Assembly: GCA_026184295.1 (NCBI GenBank)
Contig: JAHCJK010000043.1
Location: 1-36,297, forward strand
From: Planctomycetota bacterium
Lineage (GTDB): Bacteria > Planctomycetota > SZUA-567 > H5-PLA8
Reading direction: 5' to 3'
Length of the DNA stretch: 36,297 nt
The notes under the pieces are model-generated. The model did no database searches. It saw nothing but the letters and a program-made list of their open reading frames with translations, and was not told the origin of the DNA. The first letter of the stretch is position 1. The number at the start of each line of letters is the position of its first letter. The position numbers and the translations under genes were made by a program. Below are positions 1 through 9,103 of this stretch, in pieces.

Positions 1-194
1 CGCCTTTAAAACGTAGTCAGGGAGGAAGCGTAGACTCCGAAAGGCGAGCACGGAGTCGTCAATCGTTAAATATAAGTAGTATATTTTCGATATATACTAA
101 TTATATTAAAATCATTAATCAACTCGCTTGATATTTGTCGGTTTCAACGGTACTCTGCCTTCGTTGTTTAAGTCACCAGACCCAATTCAACGAT
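1..194 (+). promoter_or_regulatory. ilvB upstream region with AT-rich promoter zone and possible leader structure
   Basis: No gene is supported here. Positions 58-134 are strikingly AT-rich compared with the coding DNA around them and contain several TATA-like hexamers, so the ilvB promoter is probably here, although no single -35/-10 pair stands out. Positions 33-39 (GACTCCG) and 51-57 (CGGAGTC) form an inverted repeat, and 1-7 (CGCCTTT) can pair with 40-46 (AAAGGCG). There is no ATG in the region. The function is inferred from position only. Confidence 0.4.
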
Positions 195-224
195 CCCGGC
201 CGCTTTCGGCCGGGTTGTTTTTCT
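195..224 (+). terminator. intrinsic-terminator-like hairpin just before ilvB (possible attenuator)
   Basis: An 8-bp perfect stem (CCCGGCCG, loop CTTT, CGGCCGGG) at 195-214 is followed by the T-rich tract TTGTTTTT at 215-222. The ilvB ribosome-binding GGAG comes directly after it and the ATG is at 238, so no promoter fits between hairpin and gene. If the hairpin terminates, ilvB transcripts from upstream must pass it conditionally. It could instead be a permissive 5' hairpin. Confidence 0.6.
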
Positions 225-237
225 GGAGCGAACGACG

Positions 238-1944
<1,707 letters not shown>

Positions 1945-1985
1945 GGGGTCAGGGAACAGGGGTCAGCGGTCAGGGAACGGCAACA
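1945..1985 (+). repeat. left short-period repeat of the ilv insert (GGTCAGGG type)
   Basis: The words GGGGTCAGGGAACA, GGGGTCAGC and GGTCAGGGAACG follow each other here. The same G-rich word occurs on the opposite strand at 2427-2467, so the two ends could pair in RNA or single-stranded DNA. Confidence 0.7.
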
Positions 1986-1998
1986 GCCCGGAGATACT

Positions 1999-2448
1999 AT
2001 GGGGAACGTGAAAAGCTATCGCGACCTGAAGGTCTGGAACGACTCGGTTGACCTGGCCGTGCGCATGTACGGCGCGACGGAAGGTTTTCCGAAAGCAGAA
2101 CAGTTCGGGCTGACCAGTCAGCTTCGCCGTGCGGCAGTTTCGGTGCCATCGAACATTGCCGAAGGCGAGCAGCGCGGCACAACGGCGGATTATATTCGCT
2201 TCTTGCGCATCTCACTGGGTTCAACGGGTGAAATCGATACCCAACTGGAGATTGCAAGGCGCCTGGATTATCTTGAGGAAGCCAAGCATCAAAACCTTCG
2301 TACCAACGTTGAGGAAATTCGGCGGATGCTTTCGGGCCTGGTTACGAGCCTGGAAGCGAAGTTGTCACGTCTGGGTGTACGTGAAGAGGCAGCACCATAC
2401 GCGGAAGGAAAAGAGGAGCGGGACCCAACCCTGTCCCCTGACCTCTGA
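1999..2448 (+). CDS. four-helix-bundle protein (23S rRNA intervening-sequence protein family)
   Basis: This 149-residue protein belongs to the family once called S23 ribosomal protein and named for ORFs inside 23S rRNA intervening sequences; the Avd accessory protein of diversity-generating retroelements has a related fold. The family hallmarks are visible: YRDLKVW at the N-terminus, FPKAEQFGLTSQLRRA, the SVPSNIAEG motif near residues 48-56, and GSTGEIDTQLE in the third helix. The length is slightly above the usual 115-130 because of a polar C-terminal tail, whose last residues (LSPDL) and stop codon are encoded by the right terminal repeat. The ATG at 1999 has GGAG five bases upstream. Codon use is less GC-rich than in ilvB or ilvC. 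The biochemical role of free-standing members is unknown; basic residues suggest nucleic-acid binding. No reverse transcriptase lies nearby. Confidence 0.88.
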   Translation: MGNVKSYRDLKVWNDSVDLAVRMYGATEGFPKAEQFGLTSQLRRAAVSVPSNIAEGEQRGTTADYIRFLRISLGSTGEIDTQLEIARRLDYLEEAKHQNLRTNVEEIRRMLSGLVTSLEAKLSRLGVREEAAPYAEGKEERDPTLSPDL

Positions 2449-2467
2449 TCCCTGACCCCTGTCCTTT
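2427..2467 (-). repeat. right short-period repeat of the ilv insert, inverted relative to 1945-1985
   Basis: Read on the minus strand this gives repeated GGGGTCAGGGA-type words, matching the left end. It overlaps the last codons and the TGA stop (2446-2448) of the four-helix-bundle gene and ends just before the GAGGAG ribosome-binding site of ilvC. Confidence 0.7.
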
Positions 2468-2479
2468 GAGGAGCACGCA

Positions 2480-3652
2480 ATGAAAACTTTCGCCATCGGC
2501 GGCATCGAAGAAACGGTCGTTGAGCGGACCGACGTTCCGCCTTCGGAACTCAAGAAGATTCTCGGCAAGGAGACCGTCGCGGTCATCGGCTACGGCACCC
2601 AGGGCCGCGGGCAGGCGCTCAACCTGCGCGACAACGGCGTCAAGACCGTCGTCGCCGTGCGCCCGGGCAAGAGCTTCGAGCTCGCCAAGAGCGACGGGTG
2701 GACGCCGGGCAAGACCCTCTTCTCCGACATCGGGGAAGCGGTCCGCAAGAGCACCGTCGTCGAGTACCTGCTCTCCGACGCGGGACAGAAGGCCAACTGG
2801 GCGACGATCCGCGACAACCTCCAGGACGGCGCGGCGCTTTACTTCTCCCACGGCTTCTTGATCGTCTTCCGCGACCAGACCGGCGTCGTTCCGCCCGCCA
2901 ACGTGGACGTGATCCTCGTCGCGCCCAAGGGCAGCGGCACCACGGTGCGCCGCCTCTTCCTGGAAGGCCGCGGCATCAACGCCTCCTTCGCGGTCGAACA
3001 GGATTACACCGGCCGCGCGCGCGAACGCGCCCTGGCGCTCGGCATCGCCGTCGGCGCCGGCTACCTCTTCGAGACCACCTTCCGCAACGAGGTGCTCAGC
3101 GACCTGACGGGCGAACGCGGCGTGCTGATGGGCGCGATCTACGGCGTGATGCGCGCGCAGTACCAGCTCCTGCGCAAGATGGGCCACACCCCCAGCGAAG
3201 CCTTTAACGAGACCGTCGAAGAAGCCACGCAGTCGCTCTACCCGCTCATCGGCGAAAACGGCATGGACTGGATGTACGCGAACTGCTCCACCACCGCCCA
3301 GCGCGGCGCCCTGGACTGGTACCGCAAGTTCGAAGAGGCCGTCATGCCGGTCTTCGACGAACTGTACGAGGAAGTGCGCAGCGGCCGAGAGACCGCCCAC
3401 GTGCTCGACGCGAACAGCCGCAGCGACTACCACCAGCAGCTCCAGAAGGAACTCGCCGAAGTCCGCAACGACGAGATCTGGCAGATCGGCGCGATCGTGC
3501 GCGACCTGCGCCCCGAACGCCAGGGCGGCAGCCGCACGGGCAGCGCGCGCACGTCGGCCAAGAAGGCCGCGCCCGCCAAGCCGGCCAAGGCCGGCAAGTC
3601 GAAGCCGAAGGCCAAGCCCAAGACCAAGAAGAAGGCCAAGGCGCGCCGGTAA
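2480..3652 (+). CDS. ilvC: ketol-acid reductoisomerase, fungal/plastid-like form, with lysine-rich tail
   Basis: This 390-residue enzyme isomerises and reduces acetolactate or acetohydroxybutyrate with NADPH to the dihydroxy acids of the branched-chain pathway. The Rossmann motif GYGTQGRGQ is near residues 38-46, followed by LNLRDNG, SHGF, LVAPKGSGTTVR and the metal/substrate-site stretch NETVEEATQSLYPLIG with CSTTA. These segments resemble the mitochondrial Ilv5 of fungi and its Bacteroidetes-type relatives more than the usual short bacterial enzyme. From about residue 349 a 42-residue tail follows with 13 lysines plus alanine and proline, like a histone-H1-type tail; its role is unknown. 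The ATG has GAGGAG six bases upstream. The gap to ilvN is 28 bases, so they are probably co-transcribed. Confidence 0.95.
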   Translation: MKTFAIGGIEETVVERTDVPPSELKKILGKETVAVIGYGTQGRGQALNLRDNGVKTVVAVRPGKSFELAKSDGWTPGKTLFSDIGEAVRKSTVVEYLLSDAGQKANWATIRDNLQDGAALYFSHGFLIVFRDQTGVVPPANVDVILVAPKGSGTTVRRLFLEGRGINASFAVEQDYTGRARERALALGIAVGAGYLFETTFRNEVLSDLTGERGVLMGAIYGVMRAQYQLLRKMGHTPSEAFNETVEEATQSLYPLIGENGMDWMYANCSTTAQRGALDWYRKFEEAVMPVFDELYEEVRSGRETAHVLDANSRSDYHQQLQKELAEVRNDEIWQIGAIVRDLRPERQGGSRTGSARTSAKKAAPAKPAKAGKSKPKAKPKTKKKAKARR

Positions 3653-3680
3653 CCCCGGACGCCTTTCCCAGGAGCCGACC

Positions 3681-4310
3681 ATGCCCAAAACGGCCAGTGA
3701 AAGCACCAGCCCCTCCGAACTGCCCTCGTACGCCTCCTCGCCGGAGTCGGGCTCGGGCGAACAGCCCAAGGGGCGGCTCGACGTGCTGCTCGAACAGAAG
3801 CCGCGCCGCCACGTCATCAGCGTGCTGGTGAAGAACGTCCCCGGCCTGCTCGCGCAGGTCGCGAACCTCTTCGCCGCCCGCGGCTACAACATCGAATCGC
3901 TGACGGTGGCCGAGACCGAGGACGACCGGTACTCGCGCATGACCATCGCGGTGCGCGGCGAGGAAGTCATCATCGAGTCGCTCAAGAAGGGCCTGAGCAA
4001 GTTCGTGAACGTGATCAAGGTGCTCGATTTCACCGGCACCGACCACGTCGAACGCGACCTGGCCCTGGTGAAGATCAACACGCCCCACGGCTCGCGCCAG
4101 GAGATCTTCCAACTCGTCGAAGTCTTCGAAGGCACGGTCGTGGACATCGGCCTGAAGGACGTGATGGTCGAACTGATCGGGCCCGAGAAGAAGATCGACG
4201 CCTTCCTGAACATCATGAAGCCGTTCGGCATCAAGGAAATGGCGCGCACCGGCCGCGTCGCCCTGGCCCGCGGGCCCAAGATGGAAGGCGCCACCGACCA
4301 GTACGCCTGA
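3681..4310 (+). CDS. ilvN: acetolactate synthase regulatory (small) subunit
   Basis: This 209-residue protein is the partner that activates the IlvB catalytic subunit and confers feedback inhibition by valine. After a polar 35-residue N-terminal extension, the ACT domain begins near residue 38 (HVISVLVKNVPGLLAQV) with the typical ARGYNIESLTVAETED segment. The C-terminal half (LVKINTP, FEGTVVDIG, FGIKEMARTGRVAL) matches the small-subunit C-terminal domain. It is somewhat longer than the usual 160-175 residues because of the N-terminal extension. The ATG has AGGAG six bases upstream. Gene order ilvB, insert, ilvC, ilvN differs from the common ilvB-ilvN-ilvC order. The symbol ilvH would be equally suitable. 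Confidence 0.94.
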   Translation: MPKTASESTSPSELPSYASSPESGSGEQPKGRLDVLLEQKPRRHVISVLVKNVPGLLAQVANLFAARGYNIESLTVAETEDDRYSRMTIAVRGEEVIIESLKKGLSKFVNVIKVLDFTGTDHVERDLALVKINTPHGSRQEIFQLVEVFEGTVVDIGLKDVMVELIGPEKKIDAFLNIMKPFGIKEMARTGRVALARGPKMEGATDQYA

Positions 4311-4328
4311 CCACCCAAGGACGCGCTC

Positions 4329-4952
4329 ATGTCCAACCCTCTGCCGCACGGCTGGGACGCGCAGGCCCAGGCCGCTCCGCCCAAGCCCGCGGTCCCCTAC
4401 CCCGAGACCCACTTCGCGTGGGCGTCCCTGCACAGCCGTCCGGTGATCGACCCCACGGCCTGGGTCGCGCAGAACGCGGTCGTCTTCGGGCGCGTGAAGC
4501 TGGGGGCGCGCAGTTCGGTCTGGTACAACTGCGTGCTGCGCGGCGACAACGAATACATCGAAGTCGGCGACGACTCCAACATCCAGGACGGCACGGTGAT
4601 GCACGTGGACGACGGCTACCCGTGCATCGTCGGCCAGCGCGTCACCGTCGGGCACGGCGCGGTGGTGCACGGATGCCGCGTGGGCGACGGCGCGCTGATC
4701 GCCATCGGCGCGACGATCCTCAGCCGCGCGGTCGTCGGCGAAGGCGCCTTGATTGCCGCGGGCGCGCTGGTGCTGGAAGGCACGCAGGTGCCGCCGCATA
4801 CGCTCTGGGCCGGCGTCCCCGCCAAGCAGGTGAAGGAACTCGAACCGCGCCAGCGCGAGCGCCTCGCCAGGACCTACCGGCATTACGCCAACAACGCGGC
4901 TTCGTACCTGGCCCGCTTCGGGCGCTCGCACATCGAGGCGCTGCTGGACTGA
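4329..4952 (+). CDS. gamma-carbonic-anhydrase-like hexapeptide-repeat protein
   Basis: This 207-residue protein has the left-handed beta-helix of the gamma carbonic anhydrase / YrdA / PaaY family. Imperfect hexapeptide turns run from about residue 40 to 165, followed by the family's C-terminal helix. The three expected zinc-ligand histidines are present: H92 (VMHVD), H109 and H114 (GHGAVVHGC). The WAGVPAKQVKEL ending is also typical. It starts 18 bases after ilvN, has AAGGA upstream of the ATG and is probably the last gene of the operon. Carbonic anhydrase activity is possible but many members are inactive or act on CoA esters, so the reaction is left open. No link to branched-chain synthesis is known to me. 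Confidence 0.88.
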   Translation: MSNPLPHGWDAQAQAAPPKPAVPYPETHFAWASLHSRPVIDPTAWVAQNAVVFGRVKLGARSSVWYNCVLRGDNEYIEVGDDSNIQDGTVMHVDDGYPCIVGQRVTVGHGAVVHGCRVGDGALIAIGATILSRAVVGEGALIAAGALVLEGTQVPPHTLWAGVPAKQVKELEPRQRERLARTYRHYANNAASYLARFGRSHIEALLD

Positions 4953-5059
4953 ACGCTTCGCCCGCGGCCCGGCAAACCCCTGTCTGATCTTCCCTTTGGC
5001 GTGCAACCTGTATGATGGGGCCGAATAGAGCCCCGTTTGCGCCCGCCAAAGGAACCTGC

Positions 5060-6517
5060 ATGCGCCGCCTTCGCCCGCTCTGCCTGCTCCTCGTTCTCGC
5101 GCCGGTCCTGTGGGTCCCGATCCTGCGCGCCGAAGAACCGACCTCGTACAACGCGCCCGAATTCAAGGAAGGCGACGCGGCCTACACCAAGGAGGAAGCC
5201 GAGGCCCTCGTCGCCGAGATCCTGCCGTTGGTCGAACGCGCCGCGGGCCGCCGCTTCAAGGCCAAGCCCAAGATCGTCTGGGGCACCCGCGACCGCATCG
5301 CGGCCTCGATGGCGCACGACCTGCTCCCGCAGGTCAGGAAGCTCCATCCGGCCATGTCCGCGTCCGACGCCGCCAACGTCGCGGTCGATCACGGCATCGG
5401 CGCCGCGCCGCTGCTCCTCGCGCGCTATTCCTACGCCGACGGCGACCTCTGTTTCTGCCCCACCAATCCGATCTCGATCTTCGAGACCCTGAAAGTGGAC
5501 GTGAAAGAGATCATGCCCGTGCTGAAGCTCGTCACGGCCTTCGAACTCACCTATGCCCTGCAGGACCAGGAACTGGGCCTGGCGAAGCTGCTCAAGGAAG
5601 CCCGCGACGGCGAATCGTCCATGGCGCTGAACATGGCGCTGAAAGGCCATGCGGCCTGGGTGATGCTGGAAGTCGCCAAGGAACTGAAGACCCCCGACGC
5701 GACGCGCGACTTCGCGAAGTCCATCGTCCTGGGCGTGATTCTGCGCAAGGACCCCGCGCTCGACCGCACCGCCGACGCCTTTTACAAGCAGATCTACGGC
5801 GACGCGCTCTCGTTCGTAAAGTTCCAGGCCGAAAAAGGCGGCACGGAGAACGTCTGGAAGGTGCTCGCCCAGCCTCCGGTCGAGACGCGCATGCTCGCCA
5901 AGCCCGAAACCTACGCCCCGCAGACGCGCGCCTTCCGCGACTACGCCGCCGTGCTGGAAGGCATCGAGAAGGACCTGGACGGCAAGGAAGAAAAGGACCA
6001 GCGGAGCTGGCAGATTCAGCGCATGGCTCTGGGTCCCGCGATGATGCGCACGGCCTACGCGGGCCTGGACGACGCCGACCGCGAACTGCTCGCGCAGAAG
6101 TTCGAGGCCGGGCAGTCGCTCGTCGCGGTCCACCGGCCGTCGGCGGTGATGGCCAGCTTCACGCTGCTGATCTTCAAGGACGCCGAATCGGCCCGCAAAG
6201 CCTGCGGCATCCTGGAAGCGTTCACCAAGAAGGAACTCGCGCGCAAGGCCAAGGAAGACCCGATCGTCAAGATCGACGGGCCGGAAACGAGCGACCTGAA
6301 GGGCCTCAAGGCCGAGACCGCCCGCCGCATGACGATCGCCGTGGACGTGCCGGGCGAACCGCTCATGCGCCAGCAGGTCGTGCGGATCGCGCGCGGCCGC
6401 AACGTCCTCGAATACGTGGACCAGAACCTCGGCCTCGCGCCCGAACGCGTCGCCGAACTCGCCGACAAGCTTTTGAAGAAGCTGGAAGACCTGCTGAACG
6501 CGCCCGAACGCCCTTAG
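5060..6517 (+). CDS. secreted metallopeptidase-like protein lacking the zinc motif
   Basis: The 485-residue product starts at the ATG at 5060 (AAAGGAA upstream), which places a signal peptide at the very N-terminus (basic MRRLR, hydrophobic core, cleavage near LRA/EE). An upstream in-frame start at 5012 would bury that signal. Around residues 161-172 the sequence FELTYALQDQELG matches the widespread zinc-peptidase segment HELTHALQDQ, but both zinc histidines are replaced (by F161 and Y165). The following MALKGHAAWVML lies where active relatives have a GEA(T)-type helix carrying a further ligand. The likely role is non-catalytic, binding or scaffolding outside the cytoplasm; this is inference. 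Its stop overlaps the 3' end of the opposing anti-sigma gene by four bases. Confidence 0.75.
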   Translation: MRRLRPLCLLLVLAPVLWVPILRAEEPTSYNAPEFKEGDAAYTKEEAEALVAEILPLVERAAGRRFKAKPKIVWGTRDRIAASMAHDLLPQVRKLHPAMSASDAANVAVDHGIGAAPLLLARYSYADGDLCFCPTNPISIFETLKVDVKEIMPVLKLVTAFELTYALQDQELGLAKLLKEARDGESSMALNMALKGHAAWVMLEVAKELKTPDATRDFAKSIVLGVILRKDPALDRTADAFYKQIYGDALSFVKFQAEKGGTENVWKVLAQPPVETRMLAKPETYAPQTRAFRDYAAVLEGIEKDLDGKEEKDQRSWQIQRMALGPAMMRTAYAGLDDADRELLAQKFEAGQSLVAVHRPSAVMASFTLLIFKDAESARKACGILEAFTKKELARKAKEDPIVKIDGPETSDLKGLKAETARRMTIAVDVPGEPLMRQQVVRIARGRNVLEYVDQNLGLAPERVAELADKLLKKLEDLLNAPERP

Positions 6518-6990
6518 CGCGGCGTATCGACGGCGGGCGGCTTGGGCGGCGCCTGCGGTTCCTGGTGCCCGATCACCGACATCACGATCAGCGCGACGGC
6601 GATGGCAAAGATCACGGCCGCGGCCCCGGCCAGGACCATCAGGCGCTGCTGTTCCTTCCGCGCTTCGGGATCGTGAATCAGCTTCGCGTCGGGGTCCTTC
6701 GCGGTCAGCTTGCCGCCGCTCGCGCGGCTCATCGCCGGCCGGATGCTCTGGTTGCTCTGCGTGATGCTGATGATCTGGCTGGAGACCTTGTCTTCGAAGT
6801 CGGCGCTCGGGTTCAATGTCACCAGCGCCTTGCGGATGATCTGGATCGAATGCGTGGCCGTCTCGACGCGCTTGCGCACGTCGGCATCGGTCTTCATCCG
6901 ATCTTCGAGGATGGAACGCCGGCGGTCGTCCAAACGGCCGTCGAGGTACTCCTCGATCATCACGTCCAGTTCTTCGGCGCTGTTCGTCAC
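6514..6990 (-). CDS. membrane-anchored anti-sigma-factor-like protein
   Basis: This 158-residue protein has an N-terminal helical region (EEYLDGRLDDRRRSILEDRM, followed by several helices) typical of planctomycete anti-sigma proteins, one transmembrane helix near residues 118-138 and a short Pro-rich external tail. It has no cysteine, so the HxxxCxxC zinc motif of zinc-dependent anti-sigma domains is absent. It lies 133 bases downstream of the ECF sigma gene on the same strand, the usual order for a sigma/anti-sigma pair, and its predicted role is to hold that factor at the membrane. The start is a GTG with GGGA just upstream. The call rests on context and the N-terminal pattern, since no enzyme-like motif is present. 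Confidence 0.66.
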   Translation of the reverse strand: MTNSAEELDVMIEEYLDGRLDDRRRSILEDRMKTDADVRKRVETATHSIQIIRKALVTLNPSADFEDKVSSQIISITQSNQSIRPAMSRASGGKLTAKDPDAKLIHDPEARKEQQRLMVLAGAAAVIFAIAVALIVMSVIGHQEPQAPPKPPAVDTPR

Positions 6991-7123
6991 GTATCCCGTC
7001 CGTCCCGTAGCCCGGCGACCCCCTTCTCAAGGTATGTCGCGGTCAACCCTTACCATGCTTCACGGCATATAGCTTTTTTACGACTTTCGACCCCTCATCA
7101 CGCTCTAACCCCATTCAAATCCA

Positions 7124-7729
7124 TCACTTATCCGGATCCATGAACTTCGCCAATCGTTCCCGCAACAGGCGGTGGGCGCGGCTGAGCCGGCTGGTGACGG
7201 TCCCCAGGCTGACCCCAAGGCTTTCCGAAATCTCTTCGCAACTGAGCCCGCCGACGTGCCGCAGCATCAGCGTCACCCGGTATTCCTCGCCCAGCGAATC
7301 GATGGCCGCGAGGATGCGGTCCCGCATCTCTTCCTGCGCGACGCGGTCCACGACCGAACGTTCCTTGCGGCTTTCCAGCACGATCTCGCCCTTGCTGTCC
7401 TTCTCGCTGTGGACTTCCAGGCTGACCGTGCGCGACTTGTTGCGGAGGTAATCGATGCAGACGTTGTGAGCGATGGAGAGCAGCCAGGCCGAGAAGGCCG
7501 ACGGCTTTTTCAGGTTATCCAGCGCGATGAAGGCGCGGACGAACGTCTCCTGCGCCAGGTCTTCGGCGAGTTCGCGCTGATTGACGCGGCTGTAGGCGTA
7601 CGACGTGACCAGGCTCTTGTAGCGCTTCACCAGCGCGCCGTAGCGGTCGTGGGACCCGGCGAGCACCGCCGCGACCAGATCGGCGTCGGAGGTGACCAGG
7701 TCCCCGCAGGTGGTCTCGTGCGTTGCCAC
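7124..7729 (-). CDS. ECF-type RNA polymerase sigma factor
   Basis: This 201-residue sigma-70 family protein of the extracytoplasmic-function group directs RNA polymerase to its own promoter set. Region 2 runs from about residue 17 to 95, with LAEDLAQETFVRAF (core binding) and AWLLSIAHNVCIDYLRNK (-10 recognition). Region 4 runs from about 140 to 195, with the helix-turn-helix LSCEEISESLGVSLGTVTSRL. The spacer is short, as expected for ECF factors. The start used is a GTG at 7729; no strong ribosome-binding site is visible, so the N-terminus is uncertain by some residues. It is divergent from the zinc-ribbon gene and precedes the membrane anti-sigma-like gene, which probably controls it. Confidence 0.93.
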   Translation of the reverse strand: MATHETTCGDLVTSDADLVAAVLAGSHDRYGALVKRYKSLVTSYAYSRVNQRELAEDLAQETFVRAFIALDNLKKPSAFSAWLLSIAHNVCIDYLRNKSRTVSLEVHSEKDSKGEIVLESRKERSVVDRVAQEEMRDRILAAIDSLGEEYRVTLMLRHVGGLSCEEISESLGVSLGTVTSRLSRAHRLLRERLAKFMDPDK

Positions 7730-7881
7730 GTAAGGTCAAGTCCCGGCCTGAAATGGGAGGGTCTCTCCACGAACCGTTCAGTATCGTCGCGAACGCGCAA
7801 GGGTCAAGGCGCGGCGGGCCTGCGGGACTTGAATTGCGCGATGTAACGATTACCTAATAGTCCCTGATTCGGAGATTTCGC

Positions 7882-9030
7882 ATGCCCATTCGCACCGCCT
7901 GCCCCAAGTGTCAGAAGAACTTCAAAGTCGCCGACCATCTCGCAGGCAAAAAAGTCAACTGTCCGGGCTGCAAGACCGTCGTACCCATTCCCGCGCCGGC
8001 CACGGTCCCCGACGATCTCCAGATCGAAATGCCCGCGCCCCCCGCGCCGCCCGAAGACGAACTGGCCCTGAACGTCCCCGGCGAATCCGGCGGCCAGAAG
8101 GATACCATGCGCTGCCCGACCTGCGGGCGCGACGTCGACGTCGGTTCGGTTCTCTGCACGGGCTGCGGCTACAACTTTCAGACGCGCAAGAGCGTGCGCG
8201 GGCACGAGGTCAAGCTGACCCGCGGCGGCAAGCTGTACCTGGGCACCATCATCAGCGGCGCCTTCTTCTTCGCGCTCGTCTGCACCGGCGGCTACCTGGT
8301 CTACTGGGCCTTCACCAAGGGCGACATCACCAAGCGCTTCCGCGAGATCAACGATCCCGAAGCGAAGAAGAAGGCCGAAGAAGCCGAAGCGGCGGCCAGC
8401 CAGCCCACGCCCGTTGCGGCCCCGGCGGCGGCGACCGAAAGCCTGCTCCTGATCGCCAACGACCGCTTCGCGAAAGTCACGGTCTACAAGAACGGCGTGC
8501 GCCTGGGCCAGGTCGAAAAAGGCCGCCCGGAAAAGTTCGCGCTGCCCCCGTCCGACGGCAAGACCCCGGTCAAGCTCACCTTCGAAATCCGCCCCGAAGA
8601 CCTCGGCCGCGGCACGCAGTTGCTCCCCGCCGTGCGCGACGCCCTTGGCGCGGGCCTGGCGTTTGAAGGCACCACCGAGAGCGGCCTGAGCGTCACCTTT
8701 GCCGGGCCGCCCGCGGACCTGGCCCCGAAGGCCGGCGAACTCCTGCAGGGCGTGCAGGCCGGTTCGGGCGAATACGACAAGGCCACCGCGACCGGGATCT
8801 TCCCGTCCTTCGTCTACAAGGGAGCGACCTTCAAGCCCGCGGACGCCTCCGCGCCGCTGCGCCTGAACTGGAAGATGAACGACTCCGGCAAGATCGAACT
8901 CACCTGGATCGACCAGGACTGCATCATCGAAAAAGACGGCAAGGCCGTCTACACGCCCACGCTTCCGCCGTTCAAAGGTCAGCCGGTCAAGCTGGCCGTG
9001 AAGGACGGCAAGGTGGACGTCGCGCCGTAA
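7882..9030 (+). CDS. zinc-ribbon membrane protein
   Basis: The 382-residue protein has two zinc ribbons on its N-terminal side: C7/C10 with C27/C30, and C78/C81 with C92/C95, separated by a Pro/Ala-rich linker. A single transmembrane helix follows at about residues 119-144, then a charged, probably coiled segment rich in Glu, Lys and Ala, and a beta-rich C-terminal region on the other side of the membrane. Such N-terminal CPxC ribbons on membrane proteins are frequent in Planctomycetota; their function is unknown. The ATG has GGAG seven bases upstream. It is divergent from the sigma gene across about 150 bases that could carry promoters for both. Confidence 0.72.
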   Translation: MPIRTACPKCQKNFKVADHLAGKKVNCPGCKTVVPIPAPATVPDDLQIEMPAPPAPPEDELALNVPGESGGQKDTMRCPTCGRDVDVGSVLCTGCGYNFQTRKSVRGHEVKLTRGGKLYLGTIISGAFFFALVCTGGYLVYWAFTKGDITKRFREINDPEAKKKAEEAEAAASQPTPVAAPAAATESLLLIANDRFAKVTVYKNGVRLGQVEKGRPEKFALPPSDGKTPVKLTFEIRPEDLGRGTQLLPAVRDALGAGLAFEGTTESGLSVTFAGPPADLAPKAGELLQGVQAGSGEYDKATATGIFPSFVYKGATFKPADASAPLRLNWKMNDSGKIELTWIDQDCIIEKDGKAVYTPTLPPFKGQPVKLAVKDGKVDVAP

Positions 9031-9103
9031 CCGGGCGGTTTTCGGGCATGGTCCGGGGCGGCAAACGCGTCTAATAAGCGGCCCCGGAGCGCGTCCTACC
9101 GTG

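Larger units (their letters stand above)
1945..2467. mobile_element. inverted-repeat element carrying a four-helix-bundle gene, inserted between ilvB and ilvC
   Basis: The 523-bp interval is bounded by degenerate short-period repeats in opposite orientation. Positions 1945-1985 contain several copies of a GGTCAGGG-type word, and 2427-2467 contain its reverse complement (CCCTGACC-type) several times. The left repeat starts at the base after the ilvB stop codon, and the right repeat ends a few bases before the ilvC ribosome-binding site. The internal gene has many more A/T-ending codons than its neighbours. The arrangement recalls 23S rRNA intervening sequences, which carry the same protein family between complementary ends, but here it sits in an mRNA operon. 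No target-site duplication was identified. That it is mobile is inference. Confidence 0.55.

Noticed and set aside
135..194. Leader peptide controlling ilvB attenuation
   Set aside because: The only open frames start with TTG, lack a ribosome-binding site and run past the terminator without stopping; there is no run of Ile/Val/Leu codons.
195..224. Ordinary terminator of an upstream gene
   Set aside because: Not fully excluded, but no upstream gene end is visible in the window and no promoter fits between it and ilvB, so attenuation fits better.
1999..2448. Diversity-generating retroelement (Avd-like accessory)
   Set aside because: The protein fold fits, but no reverse transcriptase and no template/variable repeat pair was seen, and the flanking repeats are inverted and short-period.
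4883..7030. A 715-residue minus-strand open frame
   Set aside because: It spans the well-supported plus-strand secreted protein and the anti-sigma gene in the wrong frame and has no motifs.
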